Assembly (NCBI GenBank): GCA_028706295.1
Contig: JAQWBQ010000019.1
Coordinates: forward strand, 1-57,436
Reading direction: 5' to 3'
DNA from: Bacteroidales bacterium
Lineage (GTDB): Bacteria; Bacteroidota; Bacteroidia; Bacteroidales; FEN-979
Length of the DNA stretch: 57,436 nucleotides
The translations under genes were made by a program, and so were the position numbers. How positions within the stretch are numbered: position 1 is the first letter of the stretch; each line of letters starts with the position of its first letter. Positions 1 to 8,157 of the stretch are shown here, in pieces. The notes beneath the pieces were generated by a model. That model ran no database searches, was not told the origin of the DNA, and worked only from the letters and a program-made list of their open reading frames with translations.

Positions 1-1649
1 AAAAGCCAGAGGGAACAAATCAGCCTTTTGGGAACAGGTTGTCCCAATAAGCCTGTTGACAAGGAATAGAGGGGAGTCAGGCTGCTGTATTTTTCCGTTG
101 CCACGCTGTACTGCCCCGACCGGGTAAAGACCGGCGAAGGTTTATAGACCGGGCAGAGAGACAGGTTTTCGAAATCGTTGATGAATGAAGCGGTCGGATG
201 CGACGGCTGGATGATCCCGGCCCGTTCAAGCGACCGTAAATAATGGTCCCAGTCCCACGTTGACCCGTAATAGCACCGTTCAAACCGGTAAAGGGAGATG
301 ATATACCGCAGGTTAAAATAGACAGAAAAGAACAGGAGGAAGAAGAAAAGCGAAACCCGGATGAAGTGTATCATCCCCTTGGCCCTAACCGGCTTTCCTT
401 CAAGGCAGGGTACCTTGCCAGTCGGGACGCCCGGATGCTGCTCCCTGACCGGATCGCCGGAGATAGCTCCCGGATTCACTCCGGTTGCGGAACCGGAGGG
501 GAGGCCGGTGATCCGGCCAAGCAGGCTCCCAAACGGAACCGCGAGGATTGTCAGGTATTCGATGTAATTCCGTTGTCCGAAACTGCACCCGAAGTACCAC
601 ATCTTCCAGGTTGCGCTGACCAACGTGACCATGGCGAACAGGACGGCAATCAGCGTTCCGTTCTTTTGTTTTGTCACGATCATGTAAATGATTCCGGCAA
701 GGCAGAAAAGCATGACCGGCGAATTGGTAAAGAGCCCGTTCACCGGCGAAAAAAGCACGGCGCCGATGCGGGGGCGCCGCCAGTTCGCGAATCCCTCGCC
801 CTGGTATGAAAAATGAATCCAGCTCCCGGTCAGATAATCCCAATAGATCATCTGCGGCAAAAATACCAGGAACAGGATCCCGGCAAATATCAACAGGTTC
901 AGCGGCCGGAAAAATTCACGAAGCCGCCTGATAACCTCCCGGCTGTTCGGCGCATCCCAGAAAAACAACAGGGAAACGAGCAGTGCGTTGGTCGGACGGA
1001 TCAGGATGATCAGCCCGAGGATCAGGCACAGGAGCACATAACGGGTCCGACCCGGCCTGTCGTTGTACTGCCTGACTTGATCGAGGAAGAGCGCAAAGAG
1101 AAAGAATGAATAGACGTGCGACATCATCCCGTCGAGGATCACGTAATAGAAGAGATGGGTCCCCGCGAAGAGGATTACCATGGTTGCCATGCTGATCCAT
1201 TCGGAAAAATAACGATCCAGAAACCGTTTGAGGAACCACAGTCCAAGGATGAACCAGATCACACCCGAAAGTTGCAGCATCCGCACAAAGATCATCGAAA
1301 AGCCATCCTGATCATCATAACCGGTGGCACGGGAGATCAGCCGGGAAACAACGAAGGCCGGCGATTGCATCAGGGCCACCCCGTACGTGTACTTGATATC
1401 GATTTTATTTCGGGTGGTGTCGATCGCGAAACCGCCGCCGGTTCTGATGTCGAGATCGGCAGGCATGGCGCGGGCGTCGAAATGATAATAAAAGAGGGCG
1501 GGAAGATAAATATAATAGCCGGCGCGGTCGGACCACACGCCCCGAGGGTCGTCGAACCGGGAAAGATCACGGTTAAAGAACCAGGTCAGTGCGAGGGAGA
1601 CGCAAAAAAGGAGGTAAAAAAACCAGGTTATGTTCGTTCTCTTTTCCAT
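1..1649 (-). CDS. Polytopic membrane protein, GT-C glycosyltransferase-like (3' end cut by window)
   Basis: The frame is open from an ATG at 1649 to the left edge, about 549 codons, so the C-terminus lies outside the window. The N-terminus has one membrane segment (residues about 8-24). It is followed by a periplasmic loop with an acidic residue and the phrase AGYYIYLPALF, typical of GT-C type sugar transferases that use lipid-linked donors. Many hydrophobic segments follow to about residue 460. The visible tail (after about residue 495) is soluble. It contains a DFE-like start and an SGxxSV pattern resembling the beta-sandwich protein encoded just upstream at 1672-2304. That gene ends 22 bases before this start, so the two are probably cotranscribed. 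Substrate and exact family are unknown; a dolichyl-phosphate-mannose-type transferase is the nearest guess. Confidence 0.7.
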   Translation of the reverse strand, partial: MEKRTNITWFFYLLFCVSLALTWFFNRDLSRFDDPRGVWSDRAGYYIYLPALFYYHFDARAMPADLDIRTGGGFAIDTTRNKIDIKYTYGVALMQSPAFVVSRLISRATGYDDQDGFSMIFVRMLQLSGVIWFILGLWFLKRFLDRYFSEWISMATMVILFAGTHLFYYVILDGMMSHVYSFFLFALFLDQVRQYNDRPGRTRYVLLCLILGLIILIRPTNALLVSLLFFWDAPNSREVIRRLREFFRPLNLLIFAGILFLVFLPQMIYWDYLTGSWIHFSYQGEGFANWRRPRIGAVLFSPVNGLFTNSPVMLFCLAGIIYMIVTKQKNGTLIAVLFAMVTLVSATWKMWYFGCSFGQRNYIEYLTILAVPFGSLLGRITGLPSGSATGVNPGAISGDPVREQHPGVPTGKVPCLEGKPVRAKGMIHFIRVSLFFFLLFFSVYFNLRYIISLYRFERCYYGSTWDWDHYLRSLERAGIIQPSHPTASFINDFENLSLCPVYKPSPVFTRSGQYSVATEKYSSLTPLYSLSTGLLGQPVPKRLICSLWL

Positions 1650-1671
1650 GCATTTCCCCGATGGGGTCTTG

Positions 1672-2304
1672 TTACTCATGCTGTTTTTCGAAAAGGGTCA
1701 CGGCAATGTTGTCGGCCAGCATCCATCCTCCGTCGTAGTACCAGAAATAGACCTGGACGACATCCCGCGAAGCGGCAGGATCGGGGATGCGGTAGTCGAG
1801 CGACACTGCATTCCACCGGTCCGGCGCCAACGGTTCCCGGTCGAGCGCAACCGACTGGTATTTGTAATTGATCCCGTCGCGGTTGCAGGTTGTCACCAGG
1901 TTGCACTTCAAACCGGCGTGGCTCCCGCTGTACCAAACCATTGCCCTTACCCGCAGCCACGAGCCGGGGGCCGGTTTCAGATCGGAGAAGCGGATCCACA
2001 GACCCGGTGAGAAATTCACGAAGGAGTTCATACGGAGCGATTTCCCGCTGTTGTAACCGGTAGCTGCAATATGGGTGGAGGTATCGGCGGTATTTCCCGC
2101 CTCAAAATCGTGAAATGCCAGTCGTTTCGCGATAAAGCCGATAGTGTCGCCCAGCCGCTCCCTAACGGGGATGTTCCCGGCTTCCCTCTTTTTCCGAAGA
2201 TCGTTCCAACCGGCATACTCGTTAAAAGCAATAAACAAACCAAGGAGTAACAATCCGGCAAACGGGGCGATGATGTTGTTGCGTTGCAAAGGATGGGGAC
2301 TCAA
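1672..2304 (-). CDS. Membrane-anchored beta-sandwich protein, function unknown
   Basis: This is a 210-residue protein with a single N-terminal membrane segment (about residues 12-27) and then a soluble domain. The domain alternates short beta-strand-like stretches rich in Trp, Tyr and Ser (WIRFSDLKPAPGSWLRVRAM; later VVQVYFWYYDGG). This resembles carbohydrate-binding-type jelly rolls, but no family is recognised with confidence. No ATG is available at the 5' end: an in-frame stop lies upstream at about 2350 and the best start is TTG at 2304. That lies 23 bases after a TATCTTTG promoter box, matching the leader lengths of neighbouring genes. It is followed at 22 bases by the glycosyltransferase-like gene, whose own tail looks similar, so the pair may share a ligand or act on the same surface polymer. 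Confidence 0.6.
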   Translation of the reverse strand: MSPHPLQRNNIIAPFAGLLLLGLFIAFNEYAGWNDLRKKREAGNIPVRERLGDTIGFIAKRLAFHDFEAGNTADTSTHIAATGYNSGKSLRMNSFVNFSPGLWIRFSDLKPAPGSWLRVRAMVWYSGSHAGLKCNLVTTCNRDGINYKYQSVALDREPLAPDRWNAVSLDYRIPDPAASRDVVQVYFWYYDGGWMLADNIAVTLFEKQHE

Positions 2305-2327
2305 GAATAAATCCGGTCTTAAAAAAT

Positions 2328-2335
2328 CAAAGATA
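2328..2335 (-). promoter_or_regulatory. Bacteroidetes -7 box TATCTTTG
   Basis: This matches TAnnTTTG on the minus strand, 23 bases before the TTG start of the beta-sandwich gene. It supports that unusual start codon. Confidence 0.5.
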
Positions 2336-2410
2336 GAAAATATTTAGTTCGATGGCTAAGCGCGGTGCCGGTAAATGCAAACGGTGGAATATGTAAACCC
2401 ATCTTTTCCC

Positions 2411-2441
2411 AACTTGAGGTGCCAAATTGGCTCCTCAAGTT
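2411..2441 (-). terminator. Strong hairpin between response regulator and beta-sandwich gene
   Basis: The arms AACTTGAGGTGCCAA and TTGGCTCCTCAAGTT pair at 14 of 15 positions around a minimal loop. The hairpin lies 60 bases downstream of the response regulator stop. No T-tract follows on the minus strand, so it may be a weak terminator, an mRNA 3' stabiliser or a leader hairpin for the next gene. Confidence 0.45.
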
Positions 2442-2464
2442 TGTCAACTCTTCCGGCGTTAATG

Positions 2465-2472
2465 CAAATATA
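2465..2472 (-). promoter_or_regulatory. Possible second -7 box TATATTTG
   Basis: This matches TAnnTTTG on the minus strand, 160 bases before the TTG start at 2304. If used, its transcript would carry the 2411-2441 hairpin in its leader. It is weaker evidence than the box at 2328 because of the distance. Confidence 0.3.
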
Positions 2473-2499
2473 AAAATTCACTTTCAGGAAAACGCGTGA

Positions 2500-3141
2500 T
2501 TACATCGGGGTAGCGGGTATCATATAAAGCCTGATCATTTTGCGGATCAATTCCGGGTTGGTTTGTACCTTCAAAATTCTCCTCATTCTCCTCAATGACT
2601 TTTCGATGGCGGGAGTTGATCTTCCGGTCTCCACTGCAATCTGCTTTATTAATCTGCCATTTGACAGAAGTCTGGAAATCTCCAGGTCATTCAGCGAAAT
2701 GGTAGGTTCGGCACAATTTTTATATCCCGGTATAAAAAAATGACGGATATTCTCGGGATAATACTGCTGATGTGCAGCGGCATATTTGATCCCTTCAATC
2801 AGCGCTTCATTTCTCTCAACTTTTTCGACAAAGGCAAATACGCCAAGCCGGAACATTCGAAGTTTCCAATACAGGCTTAAATCTCCGGTAAAGATTACGA
2901 CGGGTATTCCGGGGAAGGCTGATTGTATTCGGTTAAAATTATCGACCGGCGAACGATGCTCCTGCAAATAGAGATCAAAAACGACAAGGTCGAACGAAAG
3001 ACTCCGCATCCGGTCTATGGCATCATCCATATTCGTGGCTGATCCGACAATAGTAATTTCATTGTTAGTTTCAGCGTCAAACTGGTATGTCAGCGCTTCA
3101 ATTATCGGATAATGATCATCGATTAAAAAGAACCGGATCAT
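2500..3141 (-). CDS. NarL/FixJ-type response regulator
   Basis: This is a 213-residue two-domain regulator. The receiver domain (about 1-125) shows the acidic pair D8/D9 in FLIDDH, the phospho-acceptor D56 in VVFDLYL, T85 in VIFTGD and K107 in FVEKVE, so it should be phosphorylatable. A C-terminal helix-turn-helix (about 150-205) has the LuxR-like arrangement around LNDLEISRLLSNGRLIKQIA, although it lacks the classic TxRExEV start. The ATG at 3141 is preferred over TTG at 3153; the TACTTTTG box 25 bases upstream fits both. No histidine kinase is nearby, so the signal and partner are unknown. The next genes downstream form a possible surface-polymer pair, but a hairpin separates them. Confidence 0.85.
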   Translation of the reverse strand: MIRFFLIDDHYPIIEALTYQFDAETNNEITIVGSATNMDDAIDRMRSLSFDLVVFDLYLQEHRSPVDNFNRIQSAFPGIPVVIFTGDLSLYWKLRMFRLGVFAFVEKVERNEALIEGIKYAAAHQQYYPENIRHFFIPGYKNCAEPTISLNDLEISRLLSNGRLIKQIAVETGRSTPAIEKSLRRMRRILKVQTNPELIRKMIRLYMIPATPM

Positions 3142-3166
3142 GGAGCCTCTCAATACATTTGCATAG

Positions 3167-3174
3167 CAAAAGTA
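3167..3174 (-). promoter_or_regulatory. -7 box TACTTTTG of response regulator
   Basis: This TAnnTTTG match on the minus strand lies 25 bases from the ATG at 3141. Confidence 0.55.
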
Positions 3175-3480
3175 GAGAAAATTTTAAAGAGAATTCATTT
3201 TGCTTGGGAGGCGTAATGATAAACATATCTTTTAAGGCGATAAAGACCTCACGGAAAAATCAGGCTCATCGGATAACTCGCCGGCAAAGAAAAAACCTCG
3301 ATCTTCAATATTATCGATAGCCTCTTTGCCAAGAAAAAACTCCGGGGTATCCTCTCAAACGCAATTACCCTGACAACGTAAAGGGGATGAGCAAGTTTGT
3401 TCTGTCTTATTATTCCTTACTTGTGTAGATAAAGTTTGATTTATCAGTCGTTCCATTCTCTCCTGTAAAGCTTAACCTGG
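3175..3480. other. Gene-free stretch
   Basis: No coding region on either strand has convincing protein character. The stretch joins the response regulator promoter to insertion-sequence debris. A short open stretch around 3295-3380 reads like a protein tail but is too short and too interrupted to assign. Confidence 0.4.
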
Positions 3481-3482
3481 AT

Positions 3483-3688
3483 TGGCTATCCTCAAAGAGT
3501 TGTTTACCTTCTGTACTTTTTCAAAGATCTGAGAGGTATTTTCCAGAAAATCTTTCTTCCAGGTTGTGATTTGATTTGGATGCACCTGGTAAAATTGAGC
3601 AAGTTCACTCAGGGTTTTCTGTTCTTTCAGCGCGTCAATAGCGACTTTGGCTTTGAACTCTGCACTGTAATTTTGTCTTTTTTTCTAC
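3483..3688 (-). pseudogene. IS3-family transposase OrfA remnant (frameshifted)
   Basis: On the minus strand an ATG at about 3688 starts MSRKK and then goes out of frame in a run of seven A bases. In the adjacent frame the sequence continues as NYSAEFKAKVAIDALKEQ, then LSELAQFYQVHPNQITTWKK and FLENTSQIF. This is the helix-turn-helix of OrfA from IS3-type elements. Adding one A to the run would restore the usual MSRKKRQNYS start. The frame ends at about residue 75 and no OrfB (DDE catalytic part) follows, so the element is dead. The preceding minus-strand sequence (3705-3760) contains an ACTCCC...GGGAGT inverted repeat and may be the element's end. Confidence 0.75.
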
Positions 3689-3715
3689 TCATGATGACAG
3701 TAAATTTAAGGGTTT

Positions 3716-3838
3716 GTTGTACACTTTAACTCCCTGTCCTAATTTTGGGGAGTACTAAAGTATATCGTAATCGGCGCTAATACTACTTCACAAGAAAATA
3801 GCCTGACCATTTCCCTTTAAAATTGGGGAGTGTGAAGA
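3716..3838. repeat. Probable IS terminal sequence, repeated GGGGAGT motif
   Basis: ATTTTGGGGAGT (about 3742-3753) and AAATTGGGGAGT (about 3821-3832) occur in the same orientation between the OrfA remnant and the immunity gene. They look like copies of an insertion-sequence end, but the element boundaries cannot be fixed from one copy. Confidence 0.35.
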
Positions 3839-3843
3839 ATTTA

Positions 3844-4452
3844 TTAATCCCATTGTGTTCTTTGAAAATTATAAACAGGTTTATTTGTGTCCCAAAAACC
3901 ATTTTCAGATATATCCCAACCTGTTTTAAATAAATACTTAATAATTAAATCGCTGGGTAATCTATCCTTAATGCTCCGTTTCTTATAGTATTTTTCTTCT
4001 TCAAAAAATAAAGCTTCACCTTTTTGAAAAAATTCCCATTTTTCAAAATCCTTATAACTAAGAATATTTCGTTGCTTTATTCCTTTATAATAAGAGAATT
4101 TTTGCATTGGATATTTTATTCCTTCATCTGATATACCGATCTGCACACACAGTTTATCAAATTTCTGTGAATACATTTCAATAAAGGAATTCCATCCATC
4201 TTGATAGTTTACAAAGAAAATTGTGGTTCCCTGTTTACTAAGCGGCTCCCAGATGATTAGATTCATTAAATGAGCCCCCCCGGCTTGTGGGGCGGGGTAA
4301 TAAATTTCTTTAATATTAAAACCAATTTGAGATACAATCCAATTAAGTGGAAATTTAGAAATAGAAGTAAGAAGTAGGCTAATATTATCTCTAACAACTG
4401 AAACTTCCTCTTCTATGCAGGTAAGTGTTAAATATTTGTAACCCAAGATCAT
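3844..4452 (-). CDS. Probable immunity protein for the RHS toxin
   Basis: This is a 202-residue soluble protein with no signal peptide or membrane segment, rich in aromatic residues and lysine. I do not recognise its family. Its position defines the likely role: it starts 8 bases after the stop of the 1226-residue RHS protein, on the same strand, and is followed by no other gene. Polymorphic toxin loci place a cytosolic immunity gene exactly there, to protect the producer and its kin from the toxin tip. Features include WEPLSKQGTTIFFVNY, a Lys/Glu-rich middle (EEEKYYKKRSIKDR) and an aromatic tail. The gene is AT-rich like the 3' end of the toxin gene, which suggests that toxin tip and immunity gene were acquired together. 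The ATG at 4452 is the only good start. Confidence 0.6.
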   Translation of the reverse strand: MILGYKYLTLTCIEEEVSVVRDNISLLLTSISKFPLNWIVSQIGFNIKEIYYPAPQAGGAHLMNLIIWEPLSKQGTTIFFVNYQDGWNSFIEMYSQKFDKLCVQIGISDEGIKYPMQKFSYYKGIKQRNILSYKDFEKWEFFQKGEALFFEEEKYYKKRSIKDRLPSDLIIKYLFKTGWDISENGFWDTNKPVYNFQRTQWD

Positions 4453-4460
4453 AATACATT

Positions 4461-7400
4461 TTATTTTTTCAGAATGTCTTTTTTTACAACTGCATTTGGA
4501 TCGTTATTGGTAATTGTATTGACATGTTTTTGACTGCTTGTGGTACTTCGGTCAACTTCATAAGTATTGTGTTGTCCATTCAAATCATACTGTGCATCTG
4601 GACGGTTATTACCCACCTTATTTCCATCAACATCAACTTGAGTCTGATTTTTACGCACGTTAGAGGCACCTTGTTCTTTTGCTGATTGTATATGATCATC
4701 AATGGCCTGATTGTGATCATCACTACCATGTTGCTTGGCATTTCCATCATTGGGAGCAGGACTGTTCCCATAATTATTGCCAACAGCCAGATTAACTGTA
4801 GCATTAGAAGTTAATACTAATCCAGCAGCAGCTTCAGCTACACCTGCGACTGCAACACCTGCTCCGACAGGTCCAGTGCCAGCAGTAGCAAGTGCTCCTG
4901 ACCCAGCATTAGTAGCTCCATTGGCTACCATAAATGCACCTGCGACCTGACTTACCTGATCAGCCTTTGTCAGTGCCGCATTGTAATCTTTAGTACTGGA
5001 AATAAGATGATTTGCTACTGTACTACGAATTGCGATGCTTGTCACCGGGTTAGTAAGATTAGTTGCAACGCCAACAATGGAACCTATAATTTTATCCAGT
5101 AACCCCATTCCATCCGGGTCAATAAATCGGAGGGGATTATCAACTCCGTAAGTATATGGGCTCCATCTTCGGTATTTCTCCGCCAGTGGATCCACGGAGT
5201 GCCATCTGCCTAACTGCGGGTCATAGAACCTGGCGCCGTAATCATACCACTCCAACCCATAGTCCGACTGCAGTTCTTTACCGTTGTACAGCAGGTTGTT
5301 TTTCAAATCGGCGCCGGAGTTGTATGTCAGAGCTTCTAACTGCATACCAAAAGGATAGTAATTATTGTATTCCGCCACTTGTGGAACACCCGGACAGACA
5401 GGGGCATAAATTGCACGGATATTGCCCAGATGATCCTTCATAAAGTACTCAAACCGGAATGTATTGCCCACGGGCACAAGCCGGCCTTCGGTGGTCAGGA
5501 TGTACTTCAGCGTACCCGAATAATCGTAAATGAAGTTACCTGAATAGATCATCGACGAAGGTTGGAGGGTATTGCCATATAAAACCTGCCTGGCGACTTT
5601 ATCGCCTGCAGCATTGTAAATATAAACAATTTTCTCTCCGTTGCCGAAATCAAGTTCAGTAGGTTTGTTCAGAAAGTTATATCTCACCGGATCAATGTTT
5701 TTAGTGAGATCCTTAACCATATTACCGTTGGCATCATACCAGTATTTGCGGCTCGAAGTGTTATCACCCTGGTAGTCAATAACACCGGCAACATTTAGCA
5801 TTTCATCTTTGACATGGTCCAGTTGGTTCCCTCCTTCAAGGTACTCGTATGTCAGTTTATCAATAAACATTACGCTTCCAGTTGCATACCTATGTAATGT
5901 TTTTATGTTTCCGTTAAGATCGTAGGTAATATTTGTTTCATTGAATGATCCATCAGAACTCCACCCGCTACCTGTGTTTCTGAAAAAGACGCCTTCATTA
6001 AGACGGTTGAGACGGTCATATGTATAACGGTACATGTACTGTTCTTCATTACGATTGGTTTTCCAGAGAATAGCGGAGATGTTGCCATTATATTGTTTCA
6101 CCTGCCCTGTGATACCGCTAACTGCCTCGTTGTAATTCATTCTCATTGCAAATATATCATTTTCTGTTACTGTACTGTCGGGATTGTTCACTTCCTTAAG
6201 CCAGCCACGGATGTTATATTTGTAATCGATTTTCTGAAGAAATGGTTCCTGAATTCCGGAAACATAGACAGAGTGTATATACTTTTTCTCAAGTCGGCCC
6301 GATTCATCATATCGCTGACAATTTACCATTACCGGAAAGACCTGGCCGGGAAGCCCTTCTATGATTTGTTCAAGCTGCCGTCCCCGGTGATCATAGGTAA
6401 ACCTTTCCAAATAGCTAATTGTGTTAAAAAAGGCTGTGTGCTTTGTATGATTTGCCAAAACCTTGCCAGTGAAATTGTACTGAGTTGATTTCACATCCTT
6501 TCCACCCTGGCAGGCATTGTCAGTTATTGATTGGATGATCCTATTTTTTTTGTCATAATAGATCGTATTGATCTGCCATTCATTTAGAGTGGATTGTCCT
6601 GGCTCAACCATGATCATAGTCTTGCCTCCGGTGCTCAGCCCTTTAACATTACTATTCACTTCGGATATATCAACCAGGGGATTGGACTGATCAAACAGAT
6701 AAGGACTTCCAACAGGGAGAAAGTTATAATTATCATAATATGAAACTGTCATCACAGTATAAGAGCCATTAAGAGTATTTGCCACGTTGCGTGTATATCC
6801 ATGATCGGAGCCGTTGTAAAATCCTGTTCTTAATTCATTTTGATCCGTTAGACTCAGGTTATCATATGCCTGCTGCATTGCAGAACGATCCAACACCAGT
6901 GTGTGGTTATAAATGCCGGTCATCACTGGTCTGTTGAGATTGTCATACGAGGTCATCAACCACTGCGAACCGTTTTCCCCCTTCATTTTGGCATCCTGTG
7001 TCAGTACCATCCGATCTCGTTTGTCATAGACCATACATTGCCAGCCGGCATCAGGTAGTTTTTTTTCGATCATCCTTCTGCGGGTATCATAACGATAGTA
7101 GTAACAGAGGTCGTTTAGTGAAGGATTGTCAGTAGGGCCAGATGCTTTTGGTGGAACAACACATCTCAGTAAGCCATAATCATCATAAATATAGCGGATT
7201 TGCGCCCATCCATCAGAACTTGTATAGCTTTCTTTCATAACAACCTGGCCGCCCTTGTCCTTATACTCCCTGGAAATGGCATGTTGACTGCCGGTATTCT
7301 CATTGTTAGTTTCAATGACAAAGAGAGTAGATGGCTGATATGATATAGTTTCTAATGTATTCCCGTTAAATTTCCAACTATTTACTTCAGCATTTGTTAA

Positions 7401-8141
7401 ATAAGTATACGAAACGACATGTGGAGTCTCAATCGTCCAGTCTGACCCGGGTGATGCTTGTTTAAGAATCCTATTGAGTGGAGAACCATCAAAAGCTGTT
7501 TGTGAATATCCATGAGCTTTCTCAGAAGGATCGAAATAAGATTCAATGAATGTTTGCTGGTTGGCAATGAACAATTCATCGAAAGCCCCCCCGTTTGTTT
7601 CCGAAGATGATTCATAAGGAATAAAATCCATTTCTTTTCTGCCAAAAGCATCATATGTGTGAGGCTTAATAATATCTCTTTGATTCGGACTTCCCATTAC
7701 TGAAATATCCTGGTAGTTTCTTCCGAACCCGTCGAAATAGGCAATATCAACATTCAATTTGTCACAAGTATAGGTTGATTGAGGATTGAGATTCTCAATC
7801 TCAATCTGAGGAATCCAGGTAATAATGTAGTTTATATTGGTTGCATTCATCTGAATGTTTCCCGGGGTAATTGGAGGAACATATGTAAGCCCATTTCCGA
7901 TAAAGGTAGGATCGATAATTGCATCGTAAGCTATTCCGGCACTGACTTCGAAACCTGGTTCATGTGTAACTTCTTGCCTTGCTTTAACCGTAGCATCCCC
8001 AATCATGCCCTGGTTAAGATGGATGATGTCGGGATATTGGGGCCGGACAAGCAAAGGAATGAAAAAAACAGTCAGAAAAATCATTCCTTTCCGAAAAACA
8101 GAATCTGAGGATTTTACCTTTCTGAAAAAGTTTTGTTGCAT
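4461..8141 (-). CDS. RHS-repeat polymorphic toxin with C-terminal nuclease-like domain
   Basis: This 1226-residue secreted protein has a signal/anchor segment at about residues 18-34. A DUF6443-type N-terminal region follows (TYTCDKLNVDIAYFDGFGRN), and then many YD/RHS repeats (YDNLNRPV, YDANGNMVKD, YDYSGTLKYI). The RHS core ends near residue 1013 with LGRWHSVDPLAEKY and NPLRFIDPDGMG, the point after which toxins of this class diverge. After the core comes an Ala/Gly-rich linker (about 1014-1135). The last 91 residues contain NNRPDAQYD and, 13 residues after that aspartate-containing motif, YEVDRS. This resembles a PD-(D/E)xK nuclease core with Asp in place of the usual Lys; nuclease activity is inferred only. 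The gene is 16 bases downstream of a T9SS cargo gene and 8 bases upstream of the probable immunity gene. Confidence 0.85.
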   Translation of the reverse strand: MQQNFFRKVKSSDSVFRKGMIFLTVFFIPLLVRPQYPDIIHLNQGMIGDATVKARQEVTHEPGFEVSAGIAYDAIIDPTFIGNGLTYVPPITPGNIQMNATNINYIITWIPQIEIENLNPQSTYTCDKLNVDIAYFDGFGRNYQDISVMGSPNQRDIIKPHTYDAFGRKEMDFIPYESSSETNGGAFDELFIANQQTFIESYFDPSEKAHGYSQTAFDGSPLNRILKQASPGSDWTIETPHVVSYTYLTNAEVNSWKFNGNTLETISYQPSTLFVIETNNENTGSQHAISREYKDKGGQVVMKESYTSSDGWAQIRYIYDDYGLLRCVVPPKASGPTDNPSLNDLCYYYRYDTRRRMIEKKLPDAGWQCMVYDKRDRMVLTQDAKMKGENGSQWLMTSYDNLNRPVMTGIYNHTLVLDRSAMQQAYDNLSLTDQNELRTGFYNGSDHGYTRNVANTLNGSYTVMTVSYYDNYNFLPVGSPYLFDQSNPLVDISEVNSNVKGLSTGGKTMIMVEPGQSTLNEWQINTIYYDKKNRIIQSITDNACQGGKDVKSTQYNFTGKVLANHTKHTAFFNTISYLERFTYDHRGRQLEQIIEGLPGQVFPVMVNCQRYDESGRLEKKYIHSVYVSGIQEPFLQKIDYKYNIRGWLKEVNNPDSTVTENDIFAMRMNYNEAVSGITGQVKQYNGNISAILWKTNRNEEQYMYRYTYDRLNRLNEGVFFRNTGSGWSSDGSFNETNITYDLNGNIKTLHRYATGSVMFIDKLTYEYLEGGNQLDHVKDEMLNVAGVIDYQGDNTSSRKYWYDANGNMVKDLTKNIDPVRYNFLNKPTELDFGNGEKIVYIYNAAGDKVARQVLYGNTLQPSSMIYSGNFIYDYSGTLKYILTTEGRLVPVGNTFRFEYFMKDHLGNIRAIYAPVCPGVPQVAEYNNYYPFGMQLEALTYNSGADLKNNLLYNGKELQSDYGLEWYDYGARFYDPQLGRWHSVDPLAEKYRRWSPYTYGVDNPLRFIDPDGMGLLDKIIGSIVGVATNLTNPVTSIAIRSTVANHLISSTKDYNAALTKADQVSQVAGAFMVANGATNAGSGALATAGTGPVGAGVAVAGVAEAAAGLVLTSNATVNLAVGNNYGNSPAPNDGNAKQHGSDDHNQAIDDHIQSAKEQGASNVRKNQTQVDVDGNKVGNNRPDAQYDLNGQHNTYEVDRSTTSSQKHVNTITNNDPNAVVKKDILKK

Positions 8142-8157
8142 AATATTGATATCTGTT

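Noticed and set aside
366-1871. Open frames on the plus strand opposite the left-edge membrane protein
   Set aside because: They have His/Arg/Gly-rich, low-information translations and lie wholly opposite a continuous minus-strand frame with membrane segments and protein-like codons.
3087-3320. Plus-strand frame over the response regulator promoter
   Set aside because: It overlaps the start of the regulator and has no domain character or promoter.
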